Shown piece after piece: positions 13,077-25,632 of a stretch of 64,000 bases of DNA. The position numbers and the translations under genes were made by a program. Origin of the DNA: Alentia gelatinosa (taxonomy: Eukaryota; Annelida; Polychaeta; Phyllodocida; Polynoidae); assembly GCA_950022655.1 (NCBI GenBank), contig OX465581.1, positions 108,359,125 to 108,423,124 of the forward strand, given 5' to 3'. Within the stretch, counting starts at the first letter, position 1. The number at the start of each line of letters is the position of its first letter. The notes under the pieces are model-generated. The model saw nothing but the letters and a program-made list of their open reading frames with translations, was not told the DNA's origin and did not search any database.

Positions 13077-13199
13077 AGGGCTGGGTACACTGGCTAGTGG
13101 TAGGGATGTCATCGACAGGTGCTGAGGATACTAGACACGCAGGAGGAAGGCTGTAGACATGCGGGATACATGACCATCCCTCAAAGAGGGTCGCGGTAG

Positions 13200-13420
13200 G
13201 TGGTACCTCGGGCGATTGCAATCAGTGCGCGGATTGATTTGGCCGCCATGACGCTACCTCCCTGACTAATAGACCATGTCCAGGTTAGACCCAGAGCGCC
13301 GCCATCGTGATTTCCCTACCCGGCAGTGGGGTCATACAGATCTCGCCGCGCCACACTGCAATGTAGATATATACGCGTTTCTTTGCTAATTCTTATTCGC
13401 GCTAGGGACTACTTTCTTCG
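13200..13420. promoter_or_regulatory. GC-rich patch with two YY1-like GCCGCCAT motifs
   Basis: GGCCGCCATGACG near 13243 and GCGCCGCCATCGTG near 13297 match the complement of the YY1 core ATGGCGGC. The patch is CpG-richer than its surroundings. Function is inferred from motif and composition only. Confidence 0.2.
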
Positions 13421-13779
13421 TAGCCCTAGTGCAAAAGGGTGGGGGGACGAGAAAAGCATTGATCCCCGGTTTCCTTGTATCTTATCTTAGAATATTATTT
13501 CTTCTGATTTTCCCCCATTAATGCGCCACTCATCACGTGGAAACGGGTTATAACCGGGGCAAGAAGATGACTGTGGCGCTTACGATCGATTCCAATACCA
13601 CGAGGTGTTTTGCCCGCAGGGGAAACGAAGGAGCTTTCTCAGAGTGATTCTAGAGGAGTGAGGGTTCCGTGTATTCACTGTCATTATCAAGGTCGTGATT
13701 ACACTCACTCCGATAACACCAATTCCCCAACACATTCACACATGCGCGGTCTCATTTGGTGGCCTCATCCCCGTATACT

Positions 13780-13793
13780 GTTGCCATGGTGAC
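13780..13793. promoter_or_regulatory. RFX X-box match
   Basis: GTTGCCATGGTGAC fits the 14-nt X-box consensus RYYNYYWTRRNRAC at every position. RFX factors bind such imperfect palindromes, often at ciliary and neuronal genes. Confidence 0.45.
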
Positions 13794-14853
13794 TGCATGG
13801 CCACGCACGATCAAGTCTCGGTAGGCATTTACATCGCCAGGCGTTTCCAAGGTGGCAGGAGCTGGTGTATAATCCCCGTTTGGCGCGTGACGGATTGGGA
13901 GACGGAAGTGTGGGAGACGGGTTTGTCCAACGTGGCTGTGGTGGAGACCAGGGACTGTGTAGAGGCCCCGTTCTCTGAGTAGCTCACCTAGCACGCCCAC
14001 ACGTGCTCACTGTGAGTAGTACGACGGTGACAAATCATTCAGGTTCTCCGCATCAATTATCCATACATAGCACACCCCGTGGAGTGGTAACCTACCAAGG
14101 TGATTCGAGTTCCCGGTCCACGCGTGCCCGGGTGTAAAAGGGACACATTTTGTAGCTATTTAAAAGTTACTAAGACACATTTTGCAGCTATTTAAAAGTT
14201 ACTAAGACAGCTGTAATTCGTTCACATCCCAGTCTGAAGCTAAATTCTTCTGATGGTAATGAGGAGAAATAATATGCTTTGGAGAGCAGGAACAGCATAT
14301 TCTCTCTACACTCTTAGTAACAGTTACTCATCAATTCAATCATGATTAAAAAAACAACAACAAAACACTAGTAGTATGTACTTCTTTCAGCTACGATCGA
14401 CGTTCTTTGTTTATGGTTGGTCGGATGTATCTCTCGATGCAGATTTAGGGAACTCGACCTATTGCTATTTTAATTTCTTTAAAATATTGTTAAAACCCGG
14501 CGTCTTAGTGAACTTCTCAGTGTGTCACCGTATGAGTAGTGTATGGAGAATGCGCCCGAGTGTCAGGCACACTGGATGTACACGTATGGACATGTGTATA
14601 CACATCCTTATCAGGCTGGTTGGCAAGCTCAGCTGTGTTCACACGGGGTCATTAGCTCCAGTTCCGCGCGGGTGTGTCTGAGTGGGCTGGTTATGCTCTT
14701 TATATACACGTATCATTGGTGGTCTCGTAACGCAGCCGGCTAGCCCTATCGCTATGGTGCTGCTTCTGGTCAACTTGTAAAGTACCGACCTTGTCTTAAC
14801 TATTAGATGTTCATATTTTGTAGTAATCAAATATGTATATGGAAAATTTTATG

Positions 14854-14857
<4 letters not shown>

Positions 14858-14912
<55 letters not shown>
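14858..14912. repeat. (TA)n microsatellite
   Basis: About 27 uninterrupted TA units. Confidence 0.97.
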
Positions 14913-14920
<8 letters not shown>

Positions 14921-17900
14921 ATGTATAATATTAGTATTAGTTCCAAATGTGCCCACATGGTGGCATGGGGGTCGGTGTGATCATTGGACTGGAACCATGG
15001 CCACAGGCAGTCATTGGTCAATTAGTACTATATTGTGATTGGCCAGCTAGTGAGCAAATGACTGCGCAATAGGGCCAGGTTTACTGTTTGTACCGCCATC
15101 TCCTATTTGTATATAAGTGAATATTTTATATTTGATTAAAACATCTGTTCTAGACCTTGTAACTCTACCTCAAGCGTTCTAGTTGATTTCTTAAGGTTCT
15201 GAACTAGGCTGTTATAGCATCAGGACTTTACAAGCTCTTTATGTAATCAGACTGGAGACACTTTAGAAAGTCGCTCGTACAACATTGTTGGATTCAAAAG
15301 ATAGTAGAATGATGTATTTTCTAGACAACTGAAGTCTCTAATTGTATTTAAAGTGGGCTTACCTTGGCTTGACAGGAAAGCGATCATTGAAACAATATTT
15401 TCACTTCAGTGCTCATTCGCAAGTACAAAGGGTAATTAAATGCTTTGGTTATGTCCACCTAAGCGTCAGATGAGGATAACCGTACATTTCCCATAAAAAA
15501 TGCTGTTTTTATCAGGAGAATTTATTGGCGTGAACTAAGAAAAACCACGAATGAATTGGGAAAATAAACGCAACAAAAAGCCACCAAACTTTTTACAAAT
15601 TTGAAAACCACACCCCAATATCTTCAGACAGTGTTATCAGCTCATGAAAACGATCCCGCATTATTTTAGCAAACCACACGGCGTGTTATATTCCACGGAC
15701 CTGTCTCCCATTTGGATTGGATTCCAAAGAGACCTTGATCTTCTTACTGAGAGAGCGAATAATGAAAAAAAGATTAACTGATTACCTGAGGGGAAAACGT
15801 TGAGAGGGCGGTGTCATGTGCCGCCCACGAGAGAGAAAGTCGGCGAACGTGTTTGAGTTTCTCTGCAGCATTAGGAAAGTGTAAATGAATTTAGAAGTTT
15901 CTCAGAAAGTTCAGCATTTCTCATCAAACCCTTTATATAATTAAGTTTAAAGCCCGAGACAGCTTTAGGAAGCTTTTGGGTTAGCGGTTTTAAATTTTGA
16001 CAATGGAGGGGAAAAGACGGGTAAAATCATCCACAAATTTTTAGCTACCTGCCCGATTTAAATAAAAGTTACCCTACACGGTCATTCATTAAACCTATAA
16101 GACTGCGACATGCCAACTCTTCCCGTTGCCCGACAGATCCGTCGGGTCGGTCAGAATTTGTCACTGTACGCACTTTAAGGCCCAGCCCTGCAGGTGTGAT
16201 GCGATCGTCGCATAAAGGCCACCTTGACCAATTTTATTAACCCACCAACTGCGATGGATTTGTTGCGCTCAATCTCAGGAAAAGTATAAGGTCTGTGAAT
16301 ATAACGTTTGACTTAGTCAGATTGGCATAAGTATTCTAATGGTTAGAGGAGTCCAGATTTGCAGGATTGAAACGGAATTGAAATGCCAGAATATATCATA
16401 TATAGATCAAATATCCTGGACACACCTTCACCGACCGTTCCCGATTCTGCCGTTTAGGTAGTTACGGTATCTAACCGCGCGTCCGATTTACAAGTGCTTT
16501 ATATCGATTCGTAGGGAAGACAGAGGCCATTATAAATCTGAAAACCATTTTGAATAGAAGGCCAGGCCAGGCCCCTTGGGGCTCTCGTTGATCATAATCG
16601 GGTGGTTTAACCCGAGTATCATCTTCGATTGAATCGGAGAGAATCGGTGGTAGATTTCGATGTCTTATAGGCTTTAGCTGGTTTTCAGAGGGAGGAGAAG
16701 AGGGCGCAAATGTTAGGCCCTTTTATAGTCAGCATTTCTAACATTATAGCAGTGGTTATTGTAGTGTGTAGGTTACCTTTTGTTATAGTTACGCCCTGCT
16801 ATTCTATTCTGTTTCTAAATACAGTAATGTCTTATTGATTTGAATTTGGCAAATTGTCATTCTTTAAATGATCATTAACTGTAATACCTACTTTTCTCAA
16901 CTCACGTATAGGAAAACGCTAGTAGGAAAGTGTCAGTGGCACATTCTATTTTCCTAGGAACTTCCACCTCAAATCTTCATGACTGACAATGCTATATAAC
17001 CCCTTTACCTGGATTCTCTACCATTGCCTATACCTATCTACCTTTTGGGATATTTTTGTACAAATCGATATTTATGTGATTCATGTTTTCAGGTGATCGC
17101 AAAAGTGGGGTGGGAGTTGGGCTGTGACGTCCATCTGCTGAATGGTTATTCTGTTGGATATATAGACACACTTGCCGTAAATGCGATGGAAATAAGAGGA
17201 ATGCATCCGTTTAAATTCAAGTGTTCCTAGTATAACATAAGAGTTGCTTTTTCGCCATTGGCAATACACCTTTTTTGTAGGCAATCGCTAAAGGCGCCTA
17301 TTGCTGATGGTTTCAAGGACAAGTATTGATTTTGAAAATGTAATTTTGTATTGATTTTGAGTCACCCCTCCTCACATCCCACTCTAGACTTCAATGTTTC
17401 TACAATAGAATCCGATGGCGTTATCACGAAACGTTTCCATCGGGCGATTCGGCACACCAACTGGCGTGTCGGAGTGATGGGAATTAATAATGTCGTGCAA
17501 CATGGTCTTGTGCTTTTAAATTAGTTTATCTCTTCCACAAGTTATTTGCCTCTTTAAAATATAGAAGCTCTGCGTGTACCAAAGCCAGAGAGTCATAATT
17601 TATTGTTTTTTTCTTGTGACACCGTTTGAAATATTAGCAATGGGTAGATCTTAGGTCGAATGGAGTGGGATGTTAAAAAGAAGAAAAGAAAAGAGCTAGA
17701 ATTTCCGAGGAGCCCAGTATTGTCAGAATTAATAGCTCCTATATATTCAGATCGTTAAGGTTGTGTATTCTAAAGTCTGATTGTATGTATATAAATGAAG
17801 AGACACAAACCTCTCTGATACAATTGGAAAAAATCATCAGGGATTCTGTTAGGCCGTTCTCTCTCGGATGTTTCAACTTTGTAATAGATTTCTCGACATT

Positions 17901-18250
17901 TCACTTTCCTGGAAGTCCTCTTCGTCCACAGCGCAAAACTGTTCAGAGAATTTTTAGGGACACATAATTTATAAATGTTTGAAATAACATTGATTTCTTT
18001 TTCCTGCAACATGATATTTGATACGCAATCAATAATCAATCAGCTTGTACCTCACATGTGGGGTATGGTAGTCGTGCAGCGTTCATACAGGTACAACTTA
18101 GACCATGGACATACCCCATAAAGGTCGATCAGTTAGATACATATACATTGAAGGGTATCTGTTGAAGTTATATAAAACAGATTTTACGAAGCCAGGAAGG
18201 AGTCTGTCACAAATGCCGTGTCTTGTTTAGCATAGATGGTGGGGGTGGAC
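14913..18250. other. PACS: Intronic sequence with few repeats
   Basis: Contains none of the repeat families found elsewhere in the window, no microsatellite and no supported exon. The 15.5-16.7 kb part is unusually free of low-complexity sequence. It could hold conserved non-coding elements, but this cannot be told from one genome. Confidence 0.4.
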
Positions 18251-18272
18251 GGGGGGGGGGGGGGGGGGGGGG
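18251..18272 (+). repeat. Poly-G tract, 22 nt
   Basis: Longest G run in the window, preceded by further G-rich sequence (18240-18247). Confidence 0.95.
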
Positions 18273-18405
18273 TGATAAAAATATGCCATTATTACATTAT
18301 ATGTACATAGAATAAAATAGTAAATAAACAGGCCCTGTCTAAACCATAGCTAGCAGAAACCAGGCAGAGTGCCTGCCTTTATTCCCCCTGTGAGTGTTTG
18401 TTGAG

Positions 18406-18418
18406 GTTGCTAGGTAAC
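18406..18418. promoter_or_regulatory. X-box-like palindrome
   Basis: GTTGCTAGGTAAC is a 13-nt near-palindrome resembling RFX half sites GTTGC and GGTAAC with a one-base shorter spacer. Confidence 0.3.
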
Positions 18419-19185
18419 GAATTGATGTTGTGAGCGAGCCACTCACCCCGTTCAGCTCGGCTGTGCATGCACTAGACAGGCCGCCATTGGACAGGACTCT
18501 CTGGTCTATTCAGTGTGTTGATTGTTGGCGACTTACCCCAAATCACGTGCATTAACACCTGGGGCGATTACATCAGAAACCACATGATAGGTTCCCACGG
18601 AACAATCTCAACATGCATATTGTATGTCCTCGGTCTCCTAACATAACACCCAGTGGAAATATTTTGTTAAGTAAATCAGTTAAACTATGTTTTTGCCTAG
18701 AAGCTTCACACCAGGAACATGTCGCCCATAATGGCCTTGGGGAAATATCAATCCTGCCTTGAGGTACCATGGATAATGATTGACCGAAATACAGAGGCGT
18801 ACTAAACCTTTGTCAGTTTGTGTTATTCTTATGTTAACGTTTATGCGTTTTAGTATAAACTTTTTGATTTTACTATTTGTAGAGCTCATGTTAATCTATG
18901 AGCCTCAAGCGGTGATTGATTGTATTCCCATAACATTTTATTTCACGTTTGGCCAGTCGCAATACACATTCTAATATTGATGTTGTTCGGGCCACAAACC
19001 AAGCGATACCCACAATATGTTAAAATCATGTTCAATTATTTTTCATAGAAGGTTATACAACTGTTCATCACTTTTTCATTTGATTAACACTTACCGTTCC
19101 TATTATTGTTCATCATAAACAACAGACAAACATCTCTACCTTAGCCCTCCACTATATAATAACCGGCAGCGTTCAGTATCCAATC

Positions 19186-19473
19186 TTATCTCACCCCGGT
19201 ATTTTCTCCATAGGCTTAACATTACGAACTCGTACTCCACGGCCATGAAGTTCGTGTATCCAATACTCAATGGCTAATTTGGTGATTCATTTCATAAAAA
19301 AAATAATGTCATACAGGGTGAGATAAAATCTGAAACCCACTCGATGAAAATAACTTGCTCTGTACTCCACCTCGTTTGACCACAGAGAAATTCACTCAGC
19401 TTTGCTTCGTGAATTACTCTGCAGTCAAACTCGGTGGAGTACGGACCAAGCTCTTTTCATCTCGTGGGTTTCC
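19186..19473 (-). mobile_element. Hairpin/TTATCTCACC element, copy 3 (reverse orientation)
   Basis: TTATCTCACCCC at 19186-19197 and GGGTGAGATAA at 19316-19326 bound the body. The hairpin is 19332-19473, with arms of about 63 nt each: GAAACCCACTCGATGAAAA and TACTCCACCTCGTTTGAC pair with GTCAAACTCGGTGGAGTA and TTTTCATCTCGTGGGTTTC. The loop on the element sense strand is CACGAAGCAAAGCTGAGTG. The body end reads AATGTTAAGCCTATGGAG on the element strand, as in other copies. Confidence 0.82.
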
Positions 19474-21089
19474 TTCTAAAAACCTCACGGTACCACAGTG
19501 CGGTGAGATAGCGACTGCCGTGTTGGCTAGGGGATATACTCAGACCTGTTCCCTGTACATCTTGGAGATGACCCTAACGTTCCAGTTCTCTAATGATAGA
19601 TCAGATAGTAAGTCAAGATATTCCCTCTAAACCGTTTAGACTGGTCTTCTAAATAAATGATAAGCAGTCAGTTAATGGCGGTTTTTAAATATCCAACATG
19701 TTTCGGTGTGAGTACACCTTCATCTAATGTGATAGATCAATCACATCAGATGGAAACTGCCTTTTGCTGAGGCACAAGTGAAACAAACTTAACATATGTA
19801 AACCTTATTTGATGTGGCTACTCATCACCAATGGTCGATAAAGAGCCGAGTAATCCATGTTCTATCGTTTCCGAGGGGTGGGGGTGGGAGGTGTCTTCAA
19901 CGTTAATTGGAGATTGCAAAAGCCATAATCTCTCGGGGCGAGAATGTCTTACGATATTACTACAATTTCACGTGACTTAATCGAACCCTAAAAGCAATAT
20001 ATTGGCTTCCACACATGACTCTTCAAATATATTCCAACTCAATGTGTATTTCCTTCTCGATCCCCGGATGAAATTCTCGCCCCAGGTGACATACTACCGA
20101 AAGGCATTCTCGCATGGATATCGTTATAATCCTGTTTACAATCCTCTTACTTTTAGCTCATGAAACAAGTTAAGACTACTTCCAGATGTGACCGACTTCT
20201 TTCATTTTTATTGGCTTCTCCAGGGTGGAATTGACCTACAGAGATATCTCATAGGAGAATTGTGTTGGTTAGGTTATTTGCGGGGGAGCACAGTGGATTT
20301 GTAGGAAGACAGTCCACCAGCACCTGTATCCTAGTGGTGTATGATTCAGATACAGTCATAGAAGCCTCCATAATTCAGCATACACCACCATTCTTGTGGA
20401 TAGGAGCAGCATCCGGCGCCCGCTAGGTGGAGTGTCGTGAAACGAGTAGCTCTGAGCAGATGGTTTACGCTTGTACCCGGCGGGATGCGTCTCCTACTGG
20501 TGTAGTACGGTGAGGACCAGTGAGCCGCCGCTGGCGCGTACGCTAAATGGATGCTGCCCGCTTCTAGTACAAGCCATCCAGTAACTCCCGGAGTCCAGAT
20601 CTCCTTATCTTGAACCACAGATACACGTGACTTGGTTGGTTAGTGTGGTTAGCTGAATGGCTGGCTTGAACTGGATGTAAGATATAATCGACAATTTTAG
20701 ATATGAATTTCTGATATCATTTTACGGTGTTTTTTTGGGGTCAGCAGCTTTATTCATGCTGTATTTGCATCTTGTTCTTTTGCTTGTATTTGATGAATTT
20801 GCTGTAAAATTGCTGTAATTTACTGTTTAATCTCCATACTGTATGAAACAGTCTGAGTTATATAAATTGAACTTGAACTTGAGAAATCGATTATTGCAAG
20901 ATATCTATAAAGATTATCTGAAATTCTACTAAAGTTATCTGTAAATATAATGCATTGTAAATGAAATGAAACTTCCTTTGATATTAAACGAAGCCAGATT
21001 GAAGTCCTCGTCTTTATATTTCTATTCTTTGATGAAAGTAGCGGGAAAACGGCTCGTCACAGAGATGGGGGAACGGCTCGGCACAGAGA
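19474..21089. other. PACS: Intronic sequence including a hammerhead-like core
   Basis: Apart from the motif at 19700-19726 listed separately, nothing recognised. Confidence 0.5.
19700..19726 (-). ncRNA. Hammerhead-ribozyme-like core, degenerate
   Basis: On the minus strand TAGATGA, then stem II GGTGT/ACACC closed by ACTC, then GAAAC. The first box differs from CUGANGA at its first two bases, so self-cleavage is doubtful. It has the same layout as the cores at 48.5-48.9 kb. Confidence 0.35.
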
Positions 21090-21103
21090 GGGGGGGGGGG
21101 GGG
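21090..21103 (+). repeat. Poly-G tract, 14 nt
   Basis: G run on the PACS sense strand inside a GC-rich patch (21050-21220). Confidence 0.95.
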
Positions 21104-21270
21104 AGCAGCTCGCCTTGCGGCGGCGCGTCGAGAATGTGTGGAATGCAAGAGGTGCGGCTGCAGGGGGTGGTGGCGGTCTGCATGAGTCTCACTAGCCTGG
21201 GGAAGGAGTGGGAGGTAGAAAGATTATGTTGAGTGTGGGTGCGCCTGTGTAGGTAGGAGATATAGCCGGG

Positions 21271-21307
21271 TACTACTACTCCTACACCTACTACTACTAC
21301 TACTACT
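21271..21307. repeat. (TAC)n microsatellite
   Basis: About 12 imperfect TAC/CTA units. Confidence 0.9.
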
Positions 21308-21929
21308 GCGACCCTGAACGGAGGGAGGGTGGTCGGGTGTGTAAGTAGGAGCTAGGGAAGGGAACCCAAATACTTCAACTCAGATGATTTGCTGCGGAAT
21401 TTAAGAGAAAAATATACACACTCTCTAGAATTTCAATCATGTAGTTAAAGCTCAATATTATTCCACAAATTGTACTGTTTAGGGGTGGCTACAGGGGCTC
21501 CGTGACTACAAGATGAACATTGTCAAGAGTGAGTTTAGGAACAGGCCCCAGGATTCCTACTGCAACTCCTACACTGTGGCAGCTGGGGTTGTGGATAAAC
21601 CCTCCACTCCCTTCAGAGATTTGGTTTCTGTCCGTGCCCACACTCTTAGTGTAACTGAGATTCTGTATGGAGAGTGGATAAATCGGGTAGGAGAGCGACG
21701 TCAAGCAGAAGGTATGGCACCAGGGTTTAGCTGCTCTCTGGTGTGCATTCTTCTGCTCCCTCTGGGCTCATTTGTCTATAACGTCAGCGACGCTAGCCGA
21801 GTGGAAAATCCGCTCAGTCTCTGTCGGCCTTAATGCATGTGATCATAATGAATCACACAAGTTACCCCTGAGAACATCCGGTGCAATTTAGCAATACCTT
21901 AAAAGAATGGAGAATAAAAGAAATAAATT

Positions 21930-22440
21930 GAATACAACAGATCAAAAATGAACAAGCTGGAGTTCAGCGTGATGAAAAATTTGATTTATTGGACAGGAGG
22001 CTAGGAATATTAGAGCAAATCAAGCTTTTTCCCTTTCGGACATTTACTCTAAGATAACTTCGATAGAAGTAGAACAGCCTCAGGTTGATTTAGGAGAGGC
22101 TGCTCGAGAACATGAACAAGACATTAAAGCCATTAGACTTAAACGATCTCTGAGTAACAATATTATCATCTGGACTATCTTATGGAAGCATACATACCTT
22201 TCCAACACATAGACATACTGCGAATCTCAAATCAAGAAATACTTGATAGGTATGGAATATGCTTTGCCTATTCACTCAATGAGAAAGAGGTGCCCCATTC
22301 AAATATAAATTAGAGGTTTACTGGGAAAATATTACTGGCTTGCTAGTCACCAGCTTTTCATAGAGCATAACAAGATTGAGAACTCTTTGAACCTCAACGA
22401 AATATACTTGAATTGATTGAAATTTCTTCTCATAGGCAAT
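21930..22440 (+). pseudogene. Possible decayed LINE ORF1-like coding relic
   Basis: With one frameshift near 22017, the + strand reads a charged, coiled-coil-like peptide (QRDEKFDLLDRRLGILEQ, then SLSDIYSKITSIEVEQP and EHEQDIKAIRLKRSLSNN) ending in NNIIIW. A heptad-rich helix leading into an R-x-x-x-NN-hydrophobic motif is characteristic of L1/Tx1-type ORF1 proteins. Stops and frameshifts follow. No reverse transcriptase was found downstream. The call is tentative. Confidence 0.3.
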
Positions 22441-22624
22441 ATTGTTTATGGACGTCCACAAAACAGCATGTGCGGGTCGGCACGTATGGATTTCTATATG
22501 TTATTCCCATGTAATCAATCCAGGCAGGGTTCAGCGGGAGGTTACTTCCGAGAAGTTTTATACCCAAACAGGTTGAGCTGATGCCACAAACTGATCGGAC
22601 CACTGGTCACTAGGACACGACCCA

Positions 22625-22826
22625 GGGGCCTGTTTAATAACCTAGGATCGTACGTGTAAACCCTTCTCTGTACCTCGTACAAGGGTTATGGTTTAATAAT
22701 TTTCAAGTTTGTTCGCTAAGACAGTCTTAGCCGTCCATAAGGATGCCCATAAGTGTTGAATTAAGTTGATACACGTCGTCTCTGGGTCACCTAGGTCTCC
22801 AGATCCTAGATTATTCAACGGGCCCC
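22625..22826 (+). mobile_element. MITE with GGGGCC ends, copy 1
   Basis: Terminal inverted repeats of about 30 nt: GGGGCCTGTTTAATAACC / TAGGATCGTAC on the left and the complement of GGGGCCCGTTGAATAATC / TAGGATC on the right. Length is 202 bp. A relative is at 42.5 kb. No clear target-site duplication, so the superfamily is unassigned. Non-coding. Confidence 0.75.
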
Positions 22827-25270
22827 AGGTGGCGAAAGGCTAACCACTACTTATCGCATTAAAGGCGAATGGGAAGGCGTTTGGGTATAGAAGGGAGATG
22901 AATTCTAAACTAGTACAATGGTGAATCTGATTCTCCATCAACTGTATATATTTTTTGATCAACAATACCTTTGTCCGTAATAAATCATGAATCATTTTCA
23001 CTAGAAACTATTCATTATACGGGTTTAAATCAACTCTGAGGTGAAAGAACAAGAAAACTATTAAGAATATTTGTGCTACGTTAATAATGTATCACTATCT
23101 GTCCATACTTCTTGGATTTGTAACTTCTACACTATCATGTTATAAAAAAGAGAAAGGAAAACTATTCTTGTGATAATTTGCCCACTTTACATATTTCTAT
23201 GCTTCACCGCACGAAGCAGCATGAGTGGTGTGACACTGGTATCTATCAATTAGGTCGCATGCCATTCCGTGTAGTCTAACCTATATATTCCTATATTCAA
23301 CTGGAAAATCAACTACATGTACTTTCAATATCAATAAATGAGTTATTTCAAGGGTCCCCTTTTAATTACGGTTTTTGTGCACATTGAAGGACAAAGCTGC
23401 TGGATATGCGGACACACCAGGCCCCGGTTTTCAGCCTTCAGGTTCTAGATTCTAACCCCTCGTCAAAGCATTTAGCTGGGAAATAAGAGGCCGAAAGTAG
23501 ACGAAAGGATATCCTGGGAAATTGACAACATGGAATGAACAGTGCTTTGCGCTCAGTAAGCGTAGTTCAGTTGAAAGGAATCGATATTGAGCACTAACGC
23601 ATGAAATTCCCCCTCTATGGAGGTTATATGGACAGTTTGTATTAGTTCAGTCAGACCCTGCAGACTTACTCCTTCATAGCTCTACACCAATCAATTGAGA
23701 GAAAATCTATCAGCGCGTGGGCATGCGTTAGACCACAGGCAGAGCAAGAGTGTACGATCTGAAACATGATCTCATGATGTAAAGGTGTTTATACGTGTAT
23801 TCATGAACACACATATGGTCGAAAATCACGAAATAACAGCAACTGCAAAAAAATCGAATTTAGGAGGATTATCAATTCCTTTTACCAAGTTCATCTTGAC
23901 ATATTAGGAGAATCATGTGCAAAATGGGAACACTAACTGCCATAAACGGCTTCAGTACAGGGTCTCAAATTTGATATATATGCTATGTCTTTCATTGTCT
24001 TTAAAGGAATTTGGTAGATTTACACTAATATATGTTTAGATTTTATCCGAGTGGTGAAAGTCGGCCTCTAACAGAATCTGTCCCTATCCGACTACTCATC
24101 ATCCAGTGGGCACGGTGCCATTGCCCAGGTCAGCGCAGGACCTATGTTACCGTGACCCAGCGAGATTTTTAACCGGGAGGTATTATTCAACACTGATGTA
24201 TTATTGATGACCATTATGATACATCCTATCTTTTTTTTTCATAGAAAAATACAGTGACTAGGTACACGGACGCATCCAGAGGCTCTCTGTCTCACTTTTT
24301 TTCATCAGGTCGGGAGAAGGTCGAGTGACCTGACTCCAGCCCCTTTGCACGGGCCGGTTCTTTGTGGTAACTTATTGTCCGGGCGTCGCTCTTATGTGCA
24401 AGATTTATTGATGTCTGTGGCGGGGGTGGAGAGCCTGTCGGCCTCCGGGTCGCTAGGGTTGTCTCTCACACCAGAAAAGATCCTAGCATCCTTTGTTCAA
24501 GTCACAGGGCGACGTTCAGAGTAAGGACCTGACCACCTATAGACAATTCTGAGGTTAGGCCAAGGGGACCATCATTCTGAAAACAGAAAGGCGGATAAAG
24601 GGGTGGAACTGATAGTAGTTGCACAATAAATATTCCCTGTTTGAATCTATTTATTGCTTGTATATTTTATGTCGATTACTAGAATTGTGTTGTTTTTAGA
24701 GGGAAAGAAAGACAGCGATGTGTGTCATATGACCTGAAGCATCCTGTTGGAATTGTATACAATGAAGAAACTGCAAAATATTAAGAACATAATCGCCTTA
24801 AAACATCTCACATTGGTTATGTCTTCACGCACAAGGTATCCGCCGGCCTGAAAGAGTCTCTGGGTGGACGGCCTGTGGGGAATCTACTGTGGGTCTGTGG
24901 CTATTCTCAAGGGCAGGAAGGTTCCTATTCTGAAGAGGCTTATGAATAATGACTGAAGTTAACACTCAGGTGGTGACCGCTTCGCTAAAATGTTTGTATA
25001 AGGGCGCGTTCATTCAATACCGCGACTTGTCAATGGCTTTAATAGATACGGCACCTATTCTCATGGCACGCTTACGGCAAATATTTGCCTAACACAGGCG
25101 CCACTTAAAGGAAAAGCCAACCGAGAATAACAATTGTTGGTCTCTATTCAATAGAGCAGTTCCGTAGTATTCTTATTGAATTGCTATTAGAAACTATGCT
25201 AACTAAATCTTGTAATCTAAAGGAGCACTATTTGAGATCAACAGTCAATATCCTCAAGTAATATTTAGTA
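22827..25270. other. PACS: Intronic sequence, nothing recognised
   Basis: A moderately GC-rich stretch near 24.1-24.5 kb has no supported exon and no shared repeat. Confidence 0.5.
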
Positions 25271-25632
25271 GAAACCGAACGAGAGTTAGACTTGACAATG
25301 TTTATGCCACGATGGCAGGTCGTGTATTACTACACGAGGCGTAGCAGAGTGTAGTGAGGAGCAGACCTGACCAGAGTGGCATAGACACTGACAAGTCTAA
25401 CTCGAGTTCGGTTTCGTATTTATCCTACCCCGTCTCTGCTTTTGTATTACTAAAAGATAAATATTGACTCAACGACCAACAGTACTTTTTTCATAGTAGC
25501 TGACATCCTGCTCTCTGATTGGTCAATAATGTTATTACTCTAGTGGCATAAAAAACACTTTATGTCACGGCCTGCCACATAAATTTTGCCTATGTTAAGT
25601 CTATGGCGGTTTTTTATTAGGGGTAAGATAAT
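25271..25632 (+). mobile_element. Hairpin/TTATCTCACC element, copy 4
   Basis: Hairpin 25271-25415. GAAACCGAACGAGAGTTAGA and TTTATGCCACGATGGCAGGTC pair with ACCTGACCAGAGTGGCATAG and TCTAACTCGAGTTCGGTTTC. The loop is CACGAGGCGTAGCAGAGTG. A diverged TTTATCCTACCCC follows at 25419-25431 and AGGGGTAAGATAA at 25619-25631. The body end AATGTTAAGTCTATGG appears as TATGTTAAGTCTATGG. Confidence 0.8.

Noticed and set aside
21190..21225. EWEVERLC peptide resembling the PACS WEVD segment
   Set aside because: Upstream residues do not match the PACS first exon, the frame is glycine/poly-G derived, and there is no donor at the right phase.
21513..21833. 106-codon + strand frame with a hydrophobic stretch near its C-terminal end
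   Set aside because: Not recognised, an overlapping minus-strand frame is equally open, and no splice signals support it.
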